Shown here: in pieces, positions 30,899 to 39,935 of the stretch
Position numbering within the stretch: position 1 is the stretch's first letter
Layout of the letters: each line of letters opens with the position of its first letter
Origin: Cohaesibacter sp.
GTDB lineage: Bacteria; Pseudomonadota; Alphaproteobacteria; Rhizobiales; Cohaesibacteraceae
Assembly (NCBI GenBank): GCA_025210795.1
Contig: JAOAQZ010000026.1
Coordinates: 1-54,752 of the forward strand
DNA: 54,752 nucleotides
Reading direction: 5' to 3'
Made by a program: the position numbers and the translations under genes
Notes under the pieces: generated by a model
What the model was told of the DNA's origin: nothing
The model's database searches: none
The model's input: only the letters and a program-made list of their open reading frames with translations

Positions 30899-32071
30899 AT
30901 GAAAAAGGCAGATCTTGTCATCATTGGCGGCGCAATCGTTGGGGCCTCTGTTGCCTATTTCCTGAAAAAAGATCTTGGATTTGAAGGCTCGGTTGTGGTG
31001 GTTGAAAAGGACCCAACCTATGCCAAAAGCTCCACCACCCTGTCGGCTGCATCCATTCGCCAGCAATTCTCCACCCCGCAAAATATTGCACTCTCCCAGT
31101 TTGGCCTCAAGTTCCTGCATGAGCTAAAAGACCGCTTCGGGCCAGACGCCGATATCGGTTTTCATGAGGGCGGCTATTTGCTGCTAGCCTCTCAGGCCGG
31201 TTTACCTGTCTTGCAGCAAAACCACAAAACCCAGCTGGCTGCTGGTGCCAATATCGAATTGATGAGCCCCGAGCAACTCAAGGCGGCCTTTCCATGGATG
31301 AATGTCGATGATCTGGCCGGTGGCTCCTATGGTCATTCCGGCGAAGGCTGGTTTGATGCCCATATGCTGCTTAATCTCGTGCGCAAAGGGGCCATCGCAG
31401 CGGGAGCAGAATTTATCAAGGATGAAGCGACCGGTTTTGTCAAAGAAGGCAATCGCATTACCGGCGTCAAGCTCGCCTCGGGCAGCACCATTGCTTGCGG
31501 CGCGGCGGTCAATTGCGCCGGACCCAATGCAGGGACTGTCGCCAGCTATCTTGATATCCCTCTGCCAATCGAGCCGCGCAAACGCACGGTTTTTGTCATT
31601 GACTGCAAGGTCCCTCACCCAAAAATGCCGCTTATGGTCGATACATCCGGCGTTTATATCCGCCCCGAAGGCGATTTTTACATCTCCGGCGTCTCTCCGG
31701 GAACGGAGCGTGATATTGCCGTTGATTGCGACGATGTCGATCCGCACTATGATTTGTTTGAAGAGGTAATCTGGCCAAGCCTTTATGAGCGCATGCCCGG
31801 ATTTGAAGCCATCAAAATGGCCAATGCCTGGGCCGGCCATTATGAATATTGCACGCTGGACCAAAATCCCGTCATTGGCGCCCATCCCGAAATCACAAAC
31901 TTCTATATTGCCGCCGGTTTCTCCGGCCATGGCCTGCAACATGCCCCCGGAACCGGCCTTGCCATTGGGGAATTGTTCCTTCATGGCGAATATCGCTCGC
32001 TTGATCCCTCCATTTTCGGTTATGAAAGGATCATAAGCGGACAACCGGTTCGCGAACTCAATGTGATCTAG
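30899..32071 (+). CDS. FAD-dependent oxidoreductase, DAO/FOXRED1-like family
   Basis: ATG at 30899 gives 390 residues. The N-terminal dinucleotide fold is MKKADLVIIGGAIVGASVAY, followed by VVVVEKDPTYAKSSTTLSAA. Later motifs are GGYLLLAS, EGWFDAHMLLNLV, NCAGPNAG, and the C-terminal AAGFSGHGLQHAPGTGLAIG, all typical of D-amino-acid oxidase/sarcosine-dehydrogenase-like flavoproteins. Substrate is not determined; oxidation of an amino or N-methyl compound is likely. It is divergent from the CitE-like gene and followed after 36 bases by a pyridoxal kinase gene. No membrane anchor. Confidence 0.85.
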   Translation: MKKADLVIIGGAIVGASVAYFLKKDLGFEGSVVVVEKDPTYAKSSTTLSAASIRQQFSTPQNIALSQFGLKFLHELKDRFGPDADIGFHEGGYLLLASQAGLPVLQQNHKTQLAAGANIELMSPEQLKAAFPWMNVDDLAGGSYGHSGEGWFDAHMLLNLVRKGAIAAGAEFIKDEATGFVKEGNRITGVKLASGSTIACGAAVNCAGPNAGTVASYLDIPLPIEPRKRTVFVIDCKVPHPKMPLMVDTSGVYIRPEGDFYISGVSPGTERDIAVDCDDVDPHYDLFEEVIWPSLYERMPGFEAIKMANAWAGHYEYCTLDQNPVIGAHPEITNFYIAAGFSGHGLQHAPGTGLAIGELFLHGEYRSLDPSIFGYERIISGQPVRELNVI

Positions 32072-32107
32072 GGTCCCGGCCATGGGATCAAGCCAAGAGA
32101 AGCGCTC

Positions 32108-33049
32108 ATGACCCTTCAAAAGACTGCCGCCCCCCTTCCTGCCAAAGCGGTTTTGGTCATTTCAAGTCATGTCATGGCAGGAACGGTCGGGAACAGAGCG
32201 GCGGCCTTTGCTCTGGAGCGCATGGGCCATCCCGTTTGGGAAATCCCGACAATTGTGCTGCCATGGCATCCCGGCCATGGCCCAGCAACACGGCAGGTGC
32301 CAGATCCGCTTCTCTTTAGCCAAAGCCTTGAAGACTTAACGCAGCATCCCGATTTTTCGTCCCTTGGTGCTGTGCTGACCGGCTATTTGGGAGAGGCCAG
32401 CCAAGCCGCCCCCATTGCCAAGCTGGTTGATAAGCTCAAAGCCGCCAATCCCGAGGCTCTTTATGTTTGCGATCCTGTCATGGGAGAAGAAACGGGACTC
32501 TATATCCCGCAGCAAACAGCAGAAGCCATGCGCGACATCCTGCTACCGCGCGCTGACATTATCACGCCGAACCGCTTTGAATGGAATTGGCTGACCCAAA
32601 GCGCGGCAAGTGACAATATGGAGCTGGTCAAGGCAGCCCAAAGCCTTGATGTGCCCAAAACCATCATCACCAGTGCCTTTCCCATGCTACGCAATTCCAT
32701 TGGTAATCTTCTGGTTCAAAAGGCCGAGGGCGATAAGGTTCCTCAGGCCATTTTGTGCGAGCATCAGGCCATCCCCACCCCTCCCAATGGCACGGGAGAT
32801 CTGTTTGCCGCGCTCTATCTGGGCCACCAGCTTGCTGGCCACAGCGACGAGCAAAGCCTCAAACTGGCATCGAGCGGCATTTTTGAAGTGGTCTCGCGCA
32901 CGCGCCAGCTTGAGGAAAAAGATCTCAATCTTGCAGCCTTTCAGGATCGTTTCATCCGCCCCATGGCTATGGTCAATCTGCGCTCGCTCAGCGCAGGCCC
33001 CAAAACAACACCCTTTCGCAAAGGCCCCAAACGCCAACCAAAATCCTGA
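32108..33049 (+). CDS. pdxY: Pyridoxal kinase
   Basis: Ribokinase-fold kinase of the vitamin B6 salvage pathway, converting pyridoxal to PLP. The 313-residue product has VISSHVMAGTVGNRAAAFAL near the N-terminus, YVCDPVMGEETGLYI (DPVMG 122-126), ADIITPNRFEWNWLT, and the catalytic GTGD at 228-231 in PNGTGDLFAA. These are the PdxK/PdxY markers. A proline- and lysine-rich tail (residues 295-313) is extra. It is 36 bases after the flavoprotein gene and 104 bases before a PLP-dependent enzyme gene. Confidence 0.9.
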   Translation: MTLQKTAAPLPAKAVLVISSHVMAGTVGNRAAAFALERMGHPVWEIPTIVLPWHPGHGPATRQVPDPLLFSQSLEDLTQHPDFSSLGAVLTGYLGEASQAAPIAKLVDKLKAANPEALYVCDPVMGEETGLYIPQQTAEAMRDILLPRADIITPNRFEWNWLTQSAASDNMELVKAAQSLDVPKTIITSAFPMLRNSIGNLLVQKAEGDKVPQAILCEHQAIPTPPNGTGDLFAALYLGHQLAGHSDEQSLKLASSGIFEVVSRTRQLEEKDLNLAAFQDRFIRPMAMVNLRSLSAGPKTTPFRKGPKRQPKS

Positions 33050-33153
33050 AAACCTCTTGCCGTCATTTGCCTTTGCCTTAAGTTACCCTTCGTGACAACC
33101 ACCATCCGGCCCCGCCCCCCCTATCTCCCTCCTTTAAGCGACAGAGAAACGCC

Positions 33154-34113
33154 ATGTCTTCCAAACCCAGCCAAGCAGATATTTCCAAAGCTTATGATCT
33201 GATCAAGCCCCATATCCGCAAAACACCCCTCTTCTCTGTCTCAGGCGCACCCTTTGGATTAAAGCAGCCGGTTGATCTCAAGCTAGAGCTTTTGCAAAAG
33301 TCGGGATCCTTTAAGGCGCGCGGTGCCTTTTATAATTTGCTCAGCAGAGAGGTCCCGTCCTCTGGTGTTGCCGCCGCCTCAGGGGGCAATCACGGGGCAG
33401 CGGTGGCCCATGCTGCCCATAGCCTTGGCATTCCGGCAAAAATCTTTGTACCGGAAATCTCGTCTCCGGCCAAAATCAACAAGATCAAACATGCAGGGGC
33501 GCAAGTGGTGGTCAAAGGGGATCGCTACGCCGACGCCCTTGGCCTGTGCGAGGCCTATCAGGCCTCATCTGGCGCAATCGGGCTTCATGCTTATGACGGC
33601 TTTCACACCATTTGCGGGCAAGGCACATTGGGGCAGGAACTGGAAGAGCAATGGGGCGGAGATCTGCCTGATACGCTTCTTGTCGCCGTCGGCGGCGGCG
33701 GTATGATTTCCGGCCTTGCCAGCTGGTTCGGACGACGCATCAAGATCGTTGGCGTGGAGCCGCAAAAGGCCTGTGCCCTTCATCAGGCAATGGCAGCCTC
33801 TCGGCCCGTTGATGTTGACGTTGCAGGCGTTGCAGCCGATTCGCTTGGTGCCAAACGCATTGGCGAGACGGGATTTGAGATCTTGCAGCCTGTGTTGGAT
33901 GAGGTCATCACCATACCCGATGATGCCATCACCAAAGCCCAGACCACCTTATGGCAGGATTATCATCTGGCCTCGGAAGCCGGAGGCGCCGCGGCCTTTG
34001 CCGCTCTCCAGTCCGGTGCCTATAAAGCAAAAGAAAACGAGAAAGTCGCAATCATCCTGTGCGGCTCAAATGTAGAACTTCAAAAACTCGCGTCCCTGAC
34101 CGAGAGCCACTAA
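33154..34113 (+). CDS. PLP-dependent threonine/serine dehydratase family protein
   Basis: Fold-type II PLP enzyme of the threonine dehydratase/serine racemase group. 319 residues. PLP-binding lysine K54 lies in KSGSFKARGA, followed by SGGNHGAAVAHAA, and the phosphate-binding loop AVGGGGMISG. The end LCGSNVEL is typical. It lacks the C-terminal ACT regulatory domain of biosynthetic IlvA, so a catabolic dehydratase or racemase is more likely. Substrate cannot be read from sequence. Placement after pdxY suggests a shared amino-acid and B6 theme. Confidence 0.85.
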   Translation: MSSKPSQADISKAYDLIKPHIRKTPLFSVSGAPFGLKQPVDLKLELLQKSGSFKARGAFYNLLSREVPSSGVAAASGGNHGAAVAHAAHSLGIPAKIFVPEISSPAKINKIKHAGAQVVVKGDRYADALGLCEAYQASSGAIGLHAYDGFHTICGQGTLGQELEEQWGGDLPDTLLVAVGGGGMISGLASWFGRRIKIVGVEPQKACALHQAMAASRPVDVDVAGVAADSLGAKRIGETGFEILQPVLDEVITIPDDAITKAQTTLWQDYHLASEAGGAAAFAALQSGAYKAKENEKVAIILCGSNVELQKLASLTESH

Positions 34114-34118
34114 AAATT

Positions 34119-34139
34119 ATGGCCCGCAAAGCGGGCCAT
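34119..34139. terminator. Terminator between the dehydratase and the NTF2-like gene
   Basis: ATGGCCCGC (34119-34127) and GCGGGCCAT (34131-34139), loop AAA. The T-tract (AATTTTTAG) is on the minus strand, so it best serves the minus-strand gene ending at 34175. Confidence 0.75.
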
Positions 34140-34174
34140 CTATAGTCAGGTGAATAGCACAAACCTGCCCTGTC

Positions 34175-34660
34175 TTAAGGTTGATAGGGCAAGGATGAAT
34201 GATGCAATACGATGCGTAGCACGCCATCTTCATCTTTCTTGTAACCAAAGCTCTTATCGACTTGCGTAAGGTTGCCATCCTTATCGGTCAGCTTGATCCA
34301 GCCCATCCACATGCCAACGTCGCCTTCCACAAACTCGGCCGCAGTGACGCTTTCCATTTCGCGCCAGCCTTTAATCCCAAAGCCGGAATCCAGCGGATAG
34401 TCAGCATCATGGCCAACAAAATAGGACAAAGCCCCTTTGCGGGTTGGACGGAAGGTCTGATCGCCGCTTGCAAGTGTTGGCTTGAACAGAACCGGACCAA
34501 GATTATAGCCATAAGCGGCATCCAGAACCTGTTCGGCCACTGCGCGCGCTGCATCAATATCACCTTCTTCATAAGCTTTGGAGATGGCAATCAGCCCGTC
34601 ACCCCAGGCATTGCGTGCAGCTTTTAACTCATCACTGGAAATCGGCATAGTCTCATCCAT
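34175..34660 (-). CDS. NTF2/SnoaL-like small protein, unknown function
   Basis: From ATG 34660 (MDETMPISSDELKAARNAWG) the product has 161 residues; an ATG at 34648 is an alternative with GGATGAG upstream. A helical N-terminus (ISKAYEEGDIDAARAVAEQV) leads into a beta-rich cone ending KLTDKDGNLTQVDKSFGY and LRIVLHHSSLPYQP. This pattern is common to DUF4440/SnoaL-type NTF2-like proteins in alphaproteobacteria, some loosely named in databases. No signal peptide. Role unknown. It shares the region with asd but has its own terminator. Confidence 0.65.
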   Translation of the reverse strand: MDETMPISSDELKAARNAWGDGLIAISKAYEEGDIDAARAVAEQVLDAAYGYNLGPVLFKPTLASGDQTFRPTRKGALSYFVGHDADYPLDSGFGIKGWREMESVTAAEFVEGDVGMWMGWIKLTDKDGNLTQVDKSFGYKKDEDGVLRIVLHHSSLPYQP

Positions 34661-34871
34661 TTCGCTTATGGTTTTGGGCAGGCTCCGGTTAAGCAAATGC
34701 CTTGCTTATCAAAACAACCAGCCGCAGAACCAGCATTTTCTCTTGGGATTTTCTAATGGCGCGATAGTGTCATACCGGCCTTCATTTTCCAAGCCGATTT
34801 TTCCTAGCCAAAAGACCGTTAAAACCTGATTTGGCTCCGCCCTTTTTGCAGGTTCTTGGCAAAGCCAATAA

Positions 34872-34901
34872 AAAAACCGGCCTGTTGCCAGACCGGTTTT
34901 T
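34872..34901. terminator. Intrinsic terminator after asd
   Basis: AAAAACCGG (34872-34880) and CCGGTTTTT (34893-34901), inner CTG/CAG pairs. On the minus strand it ends with a run of Ts. It lies 28 bases past the asd stop. Confidence 0.85.
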
Positions 34902-34928
34902 GTCCATTTCGGTGCTTAAAGGAAAGGC

Positions 34929-35966
34929 TTAGCCGCGCGGCTTGACCAGACCTTTATTGATCAGTGTCTCGGCAATCTGCACAGTATTGAGCGCAGCGCC
35001 TTTGCGCAGATTGTCAGAAACAACCCAGATATTGAGACCATTTTCAATGGTGCTGTCTTCGCGAATACGCGAAATATAGGTTGCATCTTCACCAGCGGAT
35101 TCAACAGGTGTGATGTAACCACCATCTTCGCGCTTATCGACAACAAGGCAGCCCGGTGCTTCACGCAGGATATCACGCGCTTCATCAGCCGACAGCGGGT
35201 TTTCAAATTCCAGATTGACCGCTTCGGAATGGCCCACAAAAACAGGCACGCGAACAGCGGTACAAGTCACCTTGATAGATGGATCAAGCATCTTCTTGGT
35301 CTCGGCAACCACTTTCCATTCTTCCTTGGTGGAGCCATCATCCATGAACACATCAATATGCGGGATTACATTAAAGGCAATCCGCTTGGTGAATTTCTTT
35401 GGCTCGATCGGATCGGACACAAAGACAGCGCGAGTCTGGGTAAACAGCTCATCCATCGCTTCCTTGCCGCCACCAGAGACAGACTGATAGGTCGAGACAA
35501 CAGCGCGTTTGATTTTGGCTTTGTCGTGAAGCGGCTTTAGAGCCACCAAAAGCTGCGCTGTGGAGCAGTTCGGGTTGGCGATGATATTGATCCGGTCTTC
35601 CTTGGCGATCCATTCTTCCAAAGCAGCGGCATTGACCTCTGGCACGATCAGCGGGATCCGCTCATCATAGCGCCACTGGGAGGAATTATCGATTACGATA
35701 CAGCCTTGCGCTGCGATCTTTGGAGACCATTCCTTGGAGAGAGAACCGCCAGCAGACATCAGGCAGAAATCTGTATCGGAAAAATCATAATGATCCAGCA
35801 CCTGACATTTCAGCACGCTATCGCCAAAGGAGACTTCTTTTCCCTTTGAGCGGGAGGAGGCAAGCGCCACCACTTCATCTGCCGGAAATCCGCGCTCGGA
35901 CAAAATGTCGAGCATTTCGCGGCCCACATTCCCCGTCGCGCCAACGATTGCAATTTTATAACCCAT
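34929..35966 (-). CDS. asd: Aspartate-semialdehyde dehydrogenase
   Basis: NADPH-dependent reduction of aspartyl phosphate to aspartate semialdehyde, the branch point to lysine/diaminopimelate, threonine and methionine. 345 residues; N-terminal MGYKIAIVGATGNVGREMLD holds the cofactor loop GATGNVG. Catalytic cysteine C134 is in ANPNCSTAQL, and the family histidine is in VGHSEAVNLEFE. SVSGGGKEAMDEL marks the active-site lid. Normal length and no oddities. Confidence 0.97.
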   Translation of the reverse strand: MGYKIAIVGATGNVGREMLDILSERGFPADEVVALASSRSKGKEVSFGDSVLKCQVLDHYDFSDTDFCLMSAGGSLSKEWSPKIAAQGCIVIDNSSQWRYDERIPLIVPEVNAAALEEWIAKEDRINIIANPNCSTAQLLVALKPLHDKAKIKRAVVSTYQSVSGGGKEAMDELFTQTRAVFVSDPIEPKKFTKRIAFNVIPHIDVFMDDGSTKEEWKVVAETKKMLDPSIKVTCTAVRVPVFVGHSEAVNLEFENPLSADEARDILREAPGCLVVDKREDGGYITPVESAGEDATYISRIREDSTIENGLNIWVVSDNLRKGAALNTVQIAETLINKGLVKPRG

Positions 35967-36441
35967 TTTCTTGAACTCCTGATCCCGGCTCCCCCAAGTG
36001 ATCGCTGCAAACCGTTATGGCATGCATGCAGATCGGCTCCCCTCATTCCCCGGGGAGAGCCGTACAGGGAGCGAGAGGCGCTTAAACCTTGGTGGTAGTG
36101 GTGGTTGTGCGTTTAAGAAGGCCAGCAGCCATCGCACCGGCAGATGTGCCAGTGGTCACTTTTGCTTGCTGTGTGATGGGATAGGCCATCAGATCAAATG
36201 CCTTTTTAAACTCAGCCTGCTTAAAACAGGCCCTCTCAGTACAGAAATGTGTTTTGCCCAAGCAATGACGTGAAGTCAAGAGACAATCAAAGACTAAAAC
36301 CAAAAGATGAAGGAAGCATAACGCTCCATCGCACGCAAAGAAGCACAAGAAAGCCGCATAAAACCCCTTTGATTTTCTCTTCAGCCACCCTATTTTGCAA
36401 AAAAGCAGGACAGAGCGATCAAAAAGCGATACAAGTCTCCC
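35967..36441. other. 475-base region upstream of asd without a convincing gene
   Basis: Holds a GC-rich imperfect hairpin (36034-36062, arms CGGCTC and GAGCCG with inner C/G pairing) and a possible 35-codon Thr-rich ORF on the minus strand (36082-36189). The remainder is AT-rich, with no recognisable promoter motif I would defend. Confidence 0.5.
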
Positions 36442-36708
36442 ATGAGCAACAAGACACAATCGCCATCAGGCAAGGATGAAAAGCAACTGGAAGCTGAGCG
36501 CCTTCTCGCACGGGTCGAGAGGGAGGGCGAAGCTTTGGGCACATCCTCCTTTGCCCGAACGGCGAACAAGGCAAAAGACCATCTGGGTGCAAGCGACATT
36601 GATGCCAATGACCCGATTGAAGTCTGGGGCACCCGCATTGGTCGCATTGGCGGCGCAATTTTTGCCATTATTCTGGTCTTGTGGCTCATCAATCATTTCA
36701 CACGATGA
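36442..36708 (+). CDS. Small tail-anchored membrane protein, unknown
   Basis: An 88-residue protein: acidic, coiled-coil-prone N-terminus (about 8-32, KDEKQLEAERLLARVEREGE), a polar middle with IEVWGTRIGRIG, and one C-terminal membrane span (about 68-85, GAIFAIILVLWLINHF) ending FTR. That layout fits a C-terminally anchored inner-membrane protein facing the cytoplasm. No family name recognised. No clear Shine-Dalgarno before the ATG. It stands alone between asd and argC. Confidence 0.6.
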   Translation: MSNKTQSPSGKDEKQLEAERLLARVEREGEALGTSSFARTANKAKDHLGASDIDANDPIEVWGTRIGRIGGAIFAIILVLWLINHFTR

Positions 36709-36852
36709 CAAAATCCTTGGCGTACTCCCCTTTTTTGGTGTAGGGGGAAGGGGATTTTCATAAAAATGTGCAAGAGTCACTGCCGCAAGGCAGGTTTAAG
36801 CTCCTGCATATATCCCTCAGGCAACCAATTATATTAGGGAAAGAGCAAGATC

Positions 36853-37809
36853 ATGAGCGCGAAAATCTTTATCGATGGCGAAGTTGGCACGACCGGATTG
36901 CAGATCCGCACGCGCCTTGAAGGCCGTAGCGATATTGAATTTCTGCGACTGCCCGAAGAGCTGCGCAAAGATCGCAATGCCCGGGCAGAGATGCTCAATG
37001 CGTCTGACATTTCCATTCTATGTCTGCCCGATGCCGCAGCCATTGAAGCCGTGGAACTGATCGGTAATGACACGACCCGTGTCATTGATGCGTCTTCCGC
37101 CCACCGGGTTGCCCCCGGCTGGACCTATGGCTTTGCCGAAATGCTGCCCGACCAGCGTGCAAAGATTGCCAGCGCCAAGCGTGTGGCCAATCCCGGCTGC
37201 TATCCGCAAGGCTATATCGCCATGATCCGCCCTTTGGTGGATGCTGGCCTTGTTCCTGCGGCCTTCCCGGCAACCCTTAATGCCATTTCAGGCTATTCAG
37301 GAGGCGGCAAAGGCATGATCAATGACTATGAGCGCACGGACAATCCGGTAGAGACTCCATACTTCCCCTATGGCCTTACTCTGGCACACAAACATGTGCC
37401 GGAAATGAGCGCCTATGCCGGCCTCTCCCATCCGCCAATCTTCCAGCCAGCCGTCGGACGCTATGCACAAGGCATGATTGATGCCCTGCCCCTTAATCTG
37501 TGGGCGCTCGACCAAAAGCTATCCCTTGCTGATTTGCATAAATGCCTCTCCCTGCGCTATGAGGGGGAGACTTTTGTCAAAGTAGCACCCTTGGAAGACG
37601 CAGCCCGCTCTGATGCCATCACACCAGAGCGACTGAACGGCACCAACAGCCTTCATATCCATGTGCATGGCAATGATGAAACAGGGCAGGCTTTGCTGCT
37701 TGCCGTCTATGACAATCTGGGCAAAGGCGCATCCGGCGCGGCTGTCCAGAATATGAATATCATGCTGGGGCTGGATGAAACCACCAGCCTTGAGGTTGCT
37801 TCCCTTTAA
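36853..37809 (+). CDS. argC: N-acetyl-gamma-glutamyl-phosphate reductase, type 2
   Basis: NADPH-dependent third step of arginine biosynthesis. The 318-residue product starts MSAKIFIDGEVGTTGLQIRT and has the catalytic cysteine C116 in ANPGCYPQGYIAM. SGYSGGGKGMI and YGLTLAHKHVPEM follow. The short N-terminal cofactor loop GEVGTTGLQI and length near 310-320 define the type 2 form (ArgC2), common in alphaproteobacteria. leuD follows 105 bases downstream. Confidence 0.95.
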   Translation: MSAKIFIDGEVGTTGLQIRTRLEGRSDIEFLRLPEELRKDRNARAEMLNASDISILCLPDAAAIEAVELIGNDTTRVIDASSAHRVAPGWTYGFAEMLPDQRAKIASAKRVANPGCYPQGYIAMIRPLVDAGLVPAAFPATLNAISGYSGGGKGMINDYERTDNPVETPYFPYGLTLAHKHVPEMSAYAGLSHPPIFQPAVGRYAQGMIDALPLNLWALDQKLSLADLHKCLSLRYEGETFVKVAPLEDAARSDAITPERLNGTNSLHIHVHGNDETGQALLLAVYDNLGKGASGAAVQNMNIMLGLDETTSLEVASL

Positions 37810-37914
37810 AGGAAGCACCCGGCCCCAACTGCCCGAACCAAACCCGGGAGCCTGCCCGGGACCCTGCATCGCCTTGGCTTGCAGGTTTTACAAGACGATA
37901 AGGACCGATCTGAA

Positions 37915-38520
37915 ATGGATAAGTTCACCACATTGACCGCTGTTGCAGCTCCGATGCCTTTGATCAATATCGACACGGATATGATCATTCCAAAGCAGTT
38001 TCTGAAAACCATCAAGCGCTCCGGCCTTGGTGCCAATCTGTTCCATGAGATGCGCTTTAACGAAGATGGCAGCGAAAATGGCGAATTTGTCCTCAATCAG
38101 GACTCTTATCGCAATGCGCAGATTCTGGTGGCTGGCGACAATTTCGGTTGCGGCTCCTCTCGTGAGCATGCTCCTTGGGCACTCCTTGATTTTGGCATCA
38201 AATGCATCATCTCAACCAGCTTTGCCGATATCTTCTACAATAACAGCTTCAAGAACGGCATCCTGCCAATCATTGTCAGCGAAGACAATCTCAAGGCCTT
38301 GCTTGATGACGCCTCTCGCGGCTCCAACGCCACCTTGACCATTGATCTGGAAAATCAGGTCATCAAGGGCCCGGATGGCGGCGAAATTTCCTTTGATGTG
38401 GACCCGTTCAAAAAGAAATGCCTGATCGAAGGCCTTGATGACATCGGCCTGTCCATGGAAAAAATCGACAATGTCGCCAAATTTGAAGAAAAAATCGCAG
38501 GCGACCGTCCTTGGGTCTAG
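37915..38520 (+). CDS. leuD: 3-isopropylmalate dehydratase small subunit
   Basis: Small subunit of isopropylmalate isomerase in leucine synthesis; swivelling domain of the aconitase superfamily. ATG at 37915 has AAGGA ten bases upstream and yields 201 residues starting [20 protein letters not shown]; a longer frame from 37879 is less likely. Family motifs are [14 protein letters not shown] and [16 protein letters not shown]. The large subunit gene leuC is not in this window. A strong terminator follows. Confidence 0.97.
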   Translation: MDKFTTLTAVAAPMPLINIDTDMIIPKQFLKTIKRSGLGANLFHEMRFNEDGSENGEFVLNQDSYRNAQILVAGDNFGCGSSREHAPWALLDFGIKCIISTSFADIFYNNSFKNGILPIIVSEDNLKALLDDASRGSNATLTIDLENQVIKGPDGGEISFDVDPFKKKCLIEGLDDIGLSMEKIDNVAKFEEKIAGDRPWV

Positions 38521-38552
38521 GACCTGCCGCAGTCTTCAAAATGCACATATCG

Positions 38553-38584
38553 AAAGCCAGACTTGAACAAAGTCTGGCTTTTTT
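38553..38584 (+). terminator. Intrinsic terminator of leuD
   Basis: Twelve-base arms AAAGCCAGACTT (38553-38564) and AAGTCTGGCTTT (38570-38581), loop GAACA, followed by Ts to 38584. leuB therefore probably has its own promoter in the remaining 150 bases. Confidence 0.9.
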
Positions 38585-38741
38585 ATGCCTAAATTTGGCA
38601 GGCTAAACCTAATGGATCCCTCAAAGCCCTTGCGCTAAAGCCCGATTTTTACTAATCGGTTGCCCAAGATCTGTTTTCTTTCCAATCCTTGCCGCCTCCC
38701 CGGCATACAGGCAGGATTGTTACCCAAACTGGAATGATATC

Positions 38742-39851
38742 ATGACAAGTAAGCTCTTCCTCCTGCCAGGCGATGGCATCGGCCCTGAAATCATGAACGA
38801 AGTCAAACGCATCATCACCTGGATGAATTCCAACCTTGATGCGGTTTCTTTCGAGACCGATGAAGGACTGGTTGGCGGCGCAGCTTACGATGCCCACGGC
38901 GCTGCCATCTCTGAAGAAGACATGGAAAAAGCCATGACAGCCGACGCTGTGCTGTTTGGCGCGGTTGGCGGTCCAAAATGGGCCGATGTTCCTTACGAAG
39001 TGCGCCCCGAAGCTGGCCTGCTGCGCTTGCGCAAGGATCTTGGCCTCTTTGCCAATCTGCGCCCCGCTCTTTGCTATCCGGCGTTGGCCGAAGCCTCTTC
39101 CTTGAAAAAAGAACTGGTGGAAGGCCTTGATATCCTCATCGTGCGCGAGCTGACCGGTGGCGTTTATTTTGGCGAGCCGAAAGAAATCACCGATCTGCCA
39201 GATGGCCAGAAGCGCGCAGTTGATACCCAGCTTTACACCACATCCGAGATTGAGCGCATTTGCCGTGTGGCCTTTGATCTGGCCAAAACCCGCTCCAACC
39301 GCGTGGCCTCATCCGAGAAACACAATGTGATGAAATCCGGCGTACTCTGGAAAGAAGTCGCCACCCGCATTGGTGCCGAGGAATATCCAGACACACCGCT
39401 TGAGCATGTATTGGCCGATAACTGCGCCATGCAGCTGGTGCGCAATCCAAAGCAATATGACGTGATTGTCTGCGACAACCTGTTTGGCGATATCCTCTCT
39501 GATGTAGCTGCCATGCTGACCGGCTCCCTTGGCATGCTGCCATCTGCCTCTCTTGGCGCACCAGATGCCGAGACCGGCAAGCGCAAGGCACTTTATGAGC
39601 CTGTGCATGGCTCTGCCCCTGACATTGCAGGCACAGAAGCGGCCAACCCAATCGCCATGATCGCATCTTTCGGCATGGCCCTGCGCTATTCCTTTGGCCT
39701 GATCAAAGAAGCTGAAATGGTCGACACAGCCATCTCCAACGTGCTCGAAAAAGGCCTGCGCACCGGTGATATCATGACCGAAGGCATGACCAAGGTCAGC
39801 ACATCCCAGATGGGCGATGCCATCATCGAAGAGCTGAAAGCTCTGGCATAA
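38742..39851 (+). CDS. leuB: 3-isopropylmalate dehydrogenase
   Basis: NAD-dependent oxidative decarboxylation of 3-isopropylmalate in leucine synthesis. 369 residues beginning [20 protein letters not shown]. Substrate-binding arginines lie in [16 protein letters not shown], followed by [13 protein letters not shown], and metal ligands in [28 protein letters not shown] is the cofactor loop. The 10-base palindrome ATGATATCAT at 38734-38743 overlaps the start codon. Confidence 0.97.
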   Translation: MTSKLFLLPGDGIGPEIMNEVKRIITWMNSNLDAVSFETDEGLVGGAAYDAHGAAISEEDMEKAMTADAVLFGAVGGPKWADVPYEVRPEAGLLRLRKDLGLFANLRPALCYPALAEASSLKKELVEGLDILIVRELTGGVYFGEPKEITDLPDGQKRAVDTQLYTTSEIERICRVAFDLAKTRSNRVASSEKHNVMKSGVLWKEVATRIGAEEYPDTPLEHVLADNCAMQLVRNPKQYDVIVCDNLFGDILSDVAAMLTGSLGMLPSASLGAPDAETGKRKALYEPVHGSAPDIAGTEAANPIAMIASFGMALRYSFGLIKEAEMVDTAISNVLEKGLRTGDIMTEGMTKVSTSQMGDAIIEELKALA

Positions 39852-39874
39852 GCACCACATTACATTTGCAATTC

Positions 39875-39909
39875 AAAAAAGGCCGGATGATCTCTCATCC
39901 GGCCTTTTT
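39875..39909. terminator. Bidirectional terminator between leuB and the CMD-family gene
   Basis: Fifteen-base stem, AAAAAGGCCGGATGA (39876-39890) and TCATCCGGCCTTTTT (39895-39909), with loop TCTC; serves two convergent genes. Confidence 0.9.
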
Positions 39910-39935
39910 CTTTGGCTCTATAGGCCAGCAAACTG

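Noticed and set aside
31202..32119. 305-codon minus-strand frame opposite the FAD oxidoreductase
   Set aside because: The plus-strand frame has a full FAD-binding fold; the minus frame has none.
36190..36459. N-terminal extension of the Thr-rich frame upstream of asd (125 codons in all)
   Set aside because: Cys/Phe/Leu-rich N-terminal part looks random and overlaps the start of the tail-anchored protein gene; only the last 35 codons look possibly selected.
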